Position numbers and translations under genes: made by a program. The notes below the pieces were generated by a model that was not told the origin of the DNA, ran no database searches, and saw only the letters and a list, made by a program, of their open reading frames with translations. From Carya illinoinensis (lineage: Eukaryota; Streptophyta; Magnoliopsida; Fagales; Juglandaceae), in contig NC_056754.1 of NCBI RefSeq assembly GCF_018687715.1, positions 17,097,501 to 17,161,500 on the forward strand: a stretch of DNA of 64,000 bases, read 5' to 3'. Below are positions 58,401 to 64,000 of the stretch, one piece after another (position 1 is the first letter of the stretch; each line of letters opens with the position of its first letter).

Positions 58401-60864
58401 CGTTCCCAAACAAGTTAGAAAAAATACTCTATTTCTAATCTATCCCATTATCGGGGTCATTCTACTTCTAAATGCTTACAAGGTCCAATTTTTTTGCGAT
58501 GTTACTTCGTCTATGATTGTCAGTTTGCACAGATGTGCAAAAATATTGCTTATGCTAACTGAGATTAATTAACCTCTTTTGTAGGCTGAGGCACTTGATC
58601 TGGATAAAACAGTGCTTCAGACAGTAGAAGAAGCAGCAGAGGACTGGAGAAGTGATGATATAAAGGGACTCCTCGGGCGATGTAATTTCAAATCTGATAT
58701 GCTTGATAGAAAGGTTGCTCTTTTGAGTGGTGGTGAGAAGGTAAATTGAAATTTGTACAATGTTGTGTGAATTCATACTCTCTTAAGCTCGACACTCATT
58801 GAGCAATCATGCACTGTGTAAAAATGTCACTTTTTGCGCTCAAATCTTTAAGACTTTAACTGGCAACTTTTTTCTGAGCGAACATTAACTGAAAACTAAT
58901 GTTGTGAGTTTCTGGATATATTCTACATGGTTCAGAATACGAAGAGCAGAACTAATACTATAGCCGAATGGAACTCAGAAATTACTACCTGCACAATTTG
59001 GTGAAAGATTTGTTGATGGTGATAGGTTGCATATTTTTGGCTGTAGTCTTGTCACTGCCAGATTTTTGGTTTTTCGTTTCTTGTTTTCTTTTTAATAAAC
59101 TCTCTGTTATCTGTTGGTATTGTCTGATGATAATGGAAAGGTTCTAACATTTTCATGGACAATGCAGTATCATAAAGTTTTATTGACAAGTCAGTCATAC
59201 ATTATGGTAATCAAAATTGTTACTTTGCCACGGGGAAGTTAGATTTAGTGGGATGGGTTGGATATTGCAAATTAAAATACCGTCTGTTACTTTTCATAAA
59301 TTAGTTCATGCTACTACCCTACACATCCACTAATCTATCAATTTGGACAAGGGGTATAAAATAATCTCACATTGGCTTGTTGATTGCAAAAATTTGTAGT
59401 TTCTGCTGGGCCCCGGCCCAATAGTTTAGGATGGATAGCTACATTCCTCTTTCTTTCTAATAGCTTTACAATTTGGCTTGAAAGGATGTATACACTATAC
59501 AATGTCTCTGTACATCGCATTTTGATCATAATGCTTCTTAAACCTTTTTCCTCTTATGAAGGCATAAACTTTGATTGTTTGTTTCCTGATTTGTTAGGCA
59601 CGTCTTGCTTTTTGCAAGTTCATGGTGAAACCATCTACTCTGCTAGTTTTGGATGAACCAACTAACCACTTGGATATACCTTCAAAAGAGATGCTTGAGG
59701 TTTGGTTTCTGAGTTCGTTTTAATTCTCCATTTTGACACCATTATTTCTTTCGAATGTCGTGCAAAGCCTGATCATCTCTTTAACCATTCTATATGTAAA
59801 CGATCTATCAGGAGGCAATAACAGAGTACAAGGGCACTGTTATCACAGTTTCTCATGACAGATACTTTATAAAGCAAATAGTCAATAGAGTAGTGGAAGT
59901 TAAAGACTGCAATTTACAAGATTATGCAGGAGATTATAATGTAAGTGCCTCCTCTTCTCCCCCCTTCACAGAAAACGGCTAAATTGGAGATCAATGAGCT
60001 GTGAGGAAAAAATGAAGTAGAACTCTGAACCCATTCCTGATTTCTTAACTATTTTATTGGGGGCTTGTGACATTTGTGGGTTCTGTGCTGTTATGCACCA
60101 AATTAATGTTGAAACCACTTGGCAGATTTTAAATGCATTGAATTTATAATCAGTATATTGTGGACCATCTGGTATCAATAAATCTTCTGGTGTTTAACCA
60201 CATTCAATTCTATTTTTCATGGCTCGTAGATTGCATTTTATCAGGCAATATAGTATAATTATTCTATAAAGATCTAAAAGATTGGCTACCATTATTTGAA
60301 TTTATTATTTGAATTTGTATTTCATTATCAAAACCAAATACAAATGCTTAAATGCCCACAGAGATCTGGTTTGTGATCATGCTGGGGGATATTCCTTCCG
60401 TCTACATCATCAGCATTTTAGGAGCATCAAATCACAAAAAACACACATGGCATGCACATAGCTGAAGTTGGAGCCTGGACTCTGGACCTTGTCCTGCATG
60501 TAGTGCAATTATCCATATTGCTAGATTTACTGGCCTTGAATTGTGTGCTATACAGTACTATCTGGAGAAAAATCTTGACGCGAGGATGAGAGAGCTAGAA
60601 CGTGAGGCAGAGCTTGAGGAGAAGGCTCCTAAAGTCAAAGCCAAATCAAAGATGTCGAAGGTATGTATTGTTTCATGCTATTACTAGCATTCTGAAACAT
60701 GAAAGGAAGTGACAAGGCTTATGCTGCGGCAACCCGAGCCAAATTTGATATCTTGTTTCCCTTAACAGGCTGAGAAGGAAGCTCTAAAGAAGCAGAAAAG
60801 GCAAGCATTTCAGCAGGCAAAACAAAAATCGAAAGGACTGAAGAATTCCAAGAGGTGGAATTGA
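55409..60864 (+). CDS. ABCF5: ABC transporter F family ATPase, plastid ABCF5-like (9 exons)
   Basis: Exons are 55409-56245, 56741-57082, 57586-57726, 57838-58017, 58585-58740, 59598-59699, 59812-59940, 60556-60660 and 60769-60864, all in phase 0, giving 695 residues. The S-, T-, N- and R-rich N-terminus of ~55 residues fits a plastid transit peptide. Two ATPase domains follow: Walker [10 protein letters not shown] near 133, signature SFSSGWQMR, Walker [13 protein letters not shown] near 283; then Walker [10 protein letters not shown] at 460-468, signature LSGGEK at 547 and [12 protein letters not shown] near 567. Both switch histidines are in VSHDR/ISHDR blocks. It has no membrane segments; ABCF proteins act on ribosomes. 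The lysine-rich tail ends KNSKRWN. Intron 4 must use a GC donor (AATCAG|GCATGT). Confidence 0.96.
58044..58417. mobile_element. Tourist-like MITE in ABCF5 intron 4 (copy 3 of the GGGC-TGTTTGG family)
   Basis: The element 58047-58414 begins GGGCTTGTTTGGACACTTAG and ends CCCAAACAAG, flanked by TTA on both sides. The terminal GCCC appears deleted at the right end. Its body matches the MITE at 5087-5441 over the first 100 bases (ATAGTAGTGAAATGGTT). It starts only 29 bases after the GC donor of the intron. Confidence 0.75.
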
Positions 60865-62367
60865 TGGATGCGAACGAGAACTTCCCTAGATAGAGAATCA
60901 TACATTGTTAAACTAATTTTTACATGTAAATGGCCTAGAAGATGAGGTGACCTGTTTAGAGCCAGGTTGTTTGGCCATATGTATATATCAAATCCAATTA
61001 CAAGTTGTGCTCCCCCAAAAGGATTGCAGAATTGACACGCATTTTTTGTGTCAGAAACCAGGAAAAACATTTATGCAATCTCAACTAAGAAAGTTTCAAA
61101 TTGATTGACCCACCCCAGGAAGGAAGATTGAAATGGAAGTCACATCTCAATCTGTAGTCTATACTTTAAAAAGGACTAATTAATGTTACTATCATAGTCA
61201 CTCAAAATCATTATAAAAAGCAATAAGTTTTTCTTCTGAATCAACAAGGAATCTCATTTAATACAATTCCTATATTTTGTCCGGGAATTTCACTGACAAT
61301 TTGGAAAATTGGCTAACTGGTTGCATCTCATCCTTGTCATGTATTTGTTCAAAATACGACGCCGTTGTAGTGGTTTGATCTCAGGTCTCAATTATGATTG
61401 TTGGAAAGCAACTCGGAAATAAATTCATTAAGCCAAAAATATAACGTCCTAATGTTAAAGTTCAATACATCAAATTCCAGTTATTTAAGCAGCTTTAATT
61501 TTTAAAGTCATTTTGATATGCCCTCCTCGTAAAACTCATCCTCATGTCATAGTCCATTATTTTCAATTCAATTTTTTTGAATTTTAAAATAATAATAATA
61601 TTTTATTTAACTTTCAATTAAAACTATTTCATCTTACTATCCAAACTGCATCTAAAATGTCATCCTACTCCTAGATAGTATACATTCTTGTAGACTACAA
61701 CCTTAAATCATGTTTTAACATTCTTGTAAACTTGTGTCTGACTGTGTGTGTGGACCTGATCATGGCATCATCCTACCAACTTCAGAACAGGTTGAGTCAT
61801 AACCCAGTCTCAATTTGGAACAGAAATCTGAGCCATACGTAATCACGACTCCTTCACAATTAGGAAGGAAAGATTCTTTAGTCTTCGACGTGAAAATTCC
61901 ACATCAGGGGGCGCCACCCACCCACCAATGCTTGTCACCACGAAAACAACTCTTTCTTTAACAAATCAAATCTTCTTTTTTATATAACTGGACAAAAAAT
62001 CTTCCATCTTTCATTATTTAATTATTAATTAAATATAGAAATTAATATAAATTTTATTATTCAAAATTTTCTCTATCCATTTTCGAAATTTAATATCCGA
62101 AAAATCTTCAAATTTAATTACTGGGAAAATGCCTATATATGATAATATATATGGAGATACGTTGTATGTAACTTACGTGAAGTCGTGTCATTGCAAAGTC
62201 GAGAGAGAGATATCCAAATTGTGGTGTCACCGTGCCGTGCTTTTCGTGCAGTTCCTTTCTATCGGCCCACTGACAGACAAAACAAAAGGCCTCCTCTTCT
62301 CTTCTCTGCTTGACTTCATTTATACAATTTTTTCTTTTTGATTCTCTGAAGAACTCATTTCAATCTC
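60865..62367. other. Intergenic between ABCF5-like and NOI genes
   Basis: It contains the ABCF5 3' end, a short MITE remnant around 61560-61670, an AT-rich block 61970-62110, and the probable NOI promoter and leader. TATA-like runs lie at 62134-62152. No coding frame is recognised. Confidence 0.5.
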
Positions 62368-63782
62368 ATGGAGGACCGTAAGGAGGTGGAACTCTCTCTC
62401 ATCTCTCTCTCTCTCTGCGTTTTTCTCTGGCTCTGTTTTTTTTTTTTTTTTTCGTTGAGTTGTTTTGTTTGTTGGTTGTTCTGCGGCTGTTTTGTTTGTT
62501 TGCTGAGAAACCCGAGGAAAATATAAAGAAAGTAATTGGCGAAGTATATAAGAGTTGGGAAGTTCAAGGCTTTCTTTTCTTGTGTTGTTTCCATCTCCAC
62601 TGGACTCGTATATGTAGATATTAATGTTTTACTCAGCTCACAGCTACTACAAATCCTAGTATATAGACATATTTTCTTCTGTTTTCCTGCCTTTTCTTGG
62701 AAACCAAACGGATTACACAGTCCATTCTGCAGTCCACTATCGAGTATAACCTTACATACATACATGCATACATATTTTTTAGTAAGTAACAAACGTGCAT
62801 GCATACATATTACATGATTTTTGTTTTTTTAGTTTTTGATCATATTTTGGGTTGATTTCTTTCTACTGTATTTATTTTTTATTTTTTATCCAGATGAAGA
62901 TGCTTGAAATTACAAAGAAATTTAGATATGGACGTTCCCATTTATTTCTTTTATGAACAGTTAAATTCCCTTCTCCTCTTTTCGTTTTTGATTTCTATAA
63001 CCTTATGAGTCATTCAAAGGCACAGTGACTCTTTTTTAATTTTCCAAAGATGGGAAACAGTCAGAGTTGACATCTTTATGATTCTTTCCTGGTTTTGAAA
63101 CTCGACTGCTGTCATCATCAATTTTCTTTTCTAATTATCTTCTTCTTGTTTTTCAAAGATGAAGTTAAATGAAGGTTGAATTAATATCTCTAAAGTTATT
63201 TTTAAGAATATAGTTTCCTAGTTTATTATGTCTACTTCTATTAAGATCACTGTAAAGAGCGTTAAATGATGATCAGCATAGGACGCTGGGTTGATTTTGC
63301 ATTTCATAGTGACCTTTTATCATGGAAATTAGTATTCCATGCTGTGTAAATCGTGTATTTCTTGTTTTTGTTTAATCATTCCTAATTTTTCTATCAGGGA
63401 GTTGATTTTTTTTTTTTTTTACGTATATAAGAAATTTAATCTTTTTGTGTAGAAGAACGCTCCGTGGCTATCAGTGCCTCAGTTTGGGGACTGGGACCAT
63501 AAAGGGCAGGTGCCAGACTACTCTCTGGATTTCTCAAAAATCAGGGAAATGAGGAAGCTAAGCAAGATGGATGTATCTAGAGTAAGTCTTGGAAACGACG
63601 AAGAGCTGATTGGCCCGACCACCACCACCACCACCACCACCAACACCAATACCAATGCAAGCAGCACCCAGAGCGACAACCATCGCCAGCACCTCCAGCA
63701 CGACTACCCTGAGAGCCAGCATTCTCCAACTGTAAGATTCCTGGCTAGCGTTGTTAGTGCTTTATCCGGTGATGTTGTTTAA
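62368..63782 (+). CDS. NOI/RIN4-like protein, first exons; 3' end ambiguous
   Basis: Exon 1 is only 62368-62385 (MEDRKE), exon 2 starts at 63453, and the joined frame reads KNAPWLSVPQFGDWDHKGQVPDYSLDFSKIREMRKL. This is the NOI motif of RIN4-family proteins, including the V-P-x-F-G-x-W site cut by the bacterial effector AvrRpt2 in Arabidopsis RIN4. It is followed by SRVSLGNDEEL, a T-N-rich linker and QHSPT. Two endings are possible. The open frame stops at 63782 after RFLASVVSALSGDVV. Alternatively a good donor (CCAACT|GTAAGA) after 63731 leads to a further exon outside the window. NOI proteins usually end in a short cysteine-containing membrane anchor, which is not seen here, so the second reading is favoured. 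Confidence 0.85.
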
Positions 63783-64000
63783 TGTTGTCACCTAGGCATG
63801 TAGTAGTTGGTAGTTATAAAGGAGAGGACCATAACATAGGATCACCATAATGATATACATCCGATACATGTGGTAGGCTGGTAGGAAAAGTGCTGAGTTG
63901 GTATTAAATATGGTGGACCAAATGCCCTATAAAATGAGCTTTGATCTGATTCATTTGCTCTAGGGGGTTTTAAAGACTTGAAAACAGAGACACTTGTATG
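63783..64000. other. Tail of window; probable NOI intron or 3' region
   Basis: No coding exon is visible. If the donor at 63732 is used, this is intron; otherwise it is the 3' untranslated region. Confidence 0.4.

Noticed and set aside
62355..62804. 149-residue open frame opposite the NOI gene
   Set aside because: It is antisense to the NOI first exon and intron; its K-, Q- and E-rich tail comes from CT/T-rich leader DNA.
1..64000. CRISPR arrays, rRNA or intact tRNA genes
   Set aside because: No regularly spaced repeats, no rRNA-like sequence, and only SINE-type, degenerate box A/box B pairs were found on reading the window.

Overview
The window is nuclear DNA from a woody eudicot. Genes are split by GT-AG introns, intergenic DNA is very AT-rich, and MITEs, 5'-truncated LINEs and tRNA-derived SINEs are abundant. 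Repeats rich in GAGATGAGATGAGAT, and MITEs opening with a GTTTGG-type end, suggest Fagales, perhaps Juglandaceae. That assignment is from memory of such genomes and is tentative.

Layout: 1-4420 is the decayed 5' half of a Ty3/gypsy element of the Tat type, on the minus strand and cut by the left edge. 4430-6824 is a broken partial copy of the downstream ISCA gene: part of exon 2 plus flanking introns, later hit by MITEs. 9295-11810 holds an unrecognised five-exon gene whose predicted protein is disordered, EQ-rich and ends in a CaaX-like box. 12980-20079 (minus) is a plastid IscA/SufA-type Fe-S assembly gene with two LINE fragments in its introns. 20803-23375 (minus) is a RAB7/RABG-type GTPase. 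23376-32134 is AT-rich and I see no gene in it. 32135-36135 is a group IIc WRKY gene with the WRKYGKK variant. 37267-42472 is a LIP1-type small GTPase. 46078-46458 is a small membrane-anchored CX3C-repeat protein. 47715-48324 (minus) is a secreted LEA-like protein. 50821-53493 is an intron-containing NRPB4 (RNA polymerase II subunit 4) pseudogene. 55409-60864 is a plastid ABCF5-type ATPase. 62368 onward is a NOI/RIN4-like gene whose 3' end may lie outside the window.

The genes form no pathway or cluster. ISCA and ABCF5 are plastid-related, and WRKY50/51-type and NOI proteins are defence-related, but their proximity looks incidental. The most informative structure is the ISCA partial duplication: each copy has insertions the other lacks, so each gives pre-insertion sites for the other. 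The best candidate for something undescribed is the CaaX-box gene. Two predicted GC-AG introns (WRKY intron 1, ABCF5 intron 4) are forced by reading frame. All exon models were built by hand from frame continuity, splice dinucleotides and remembered protein families; no search was run.
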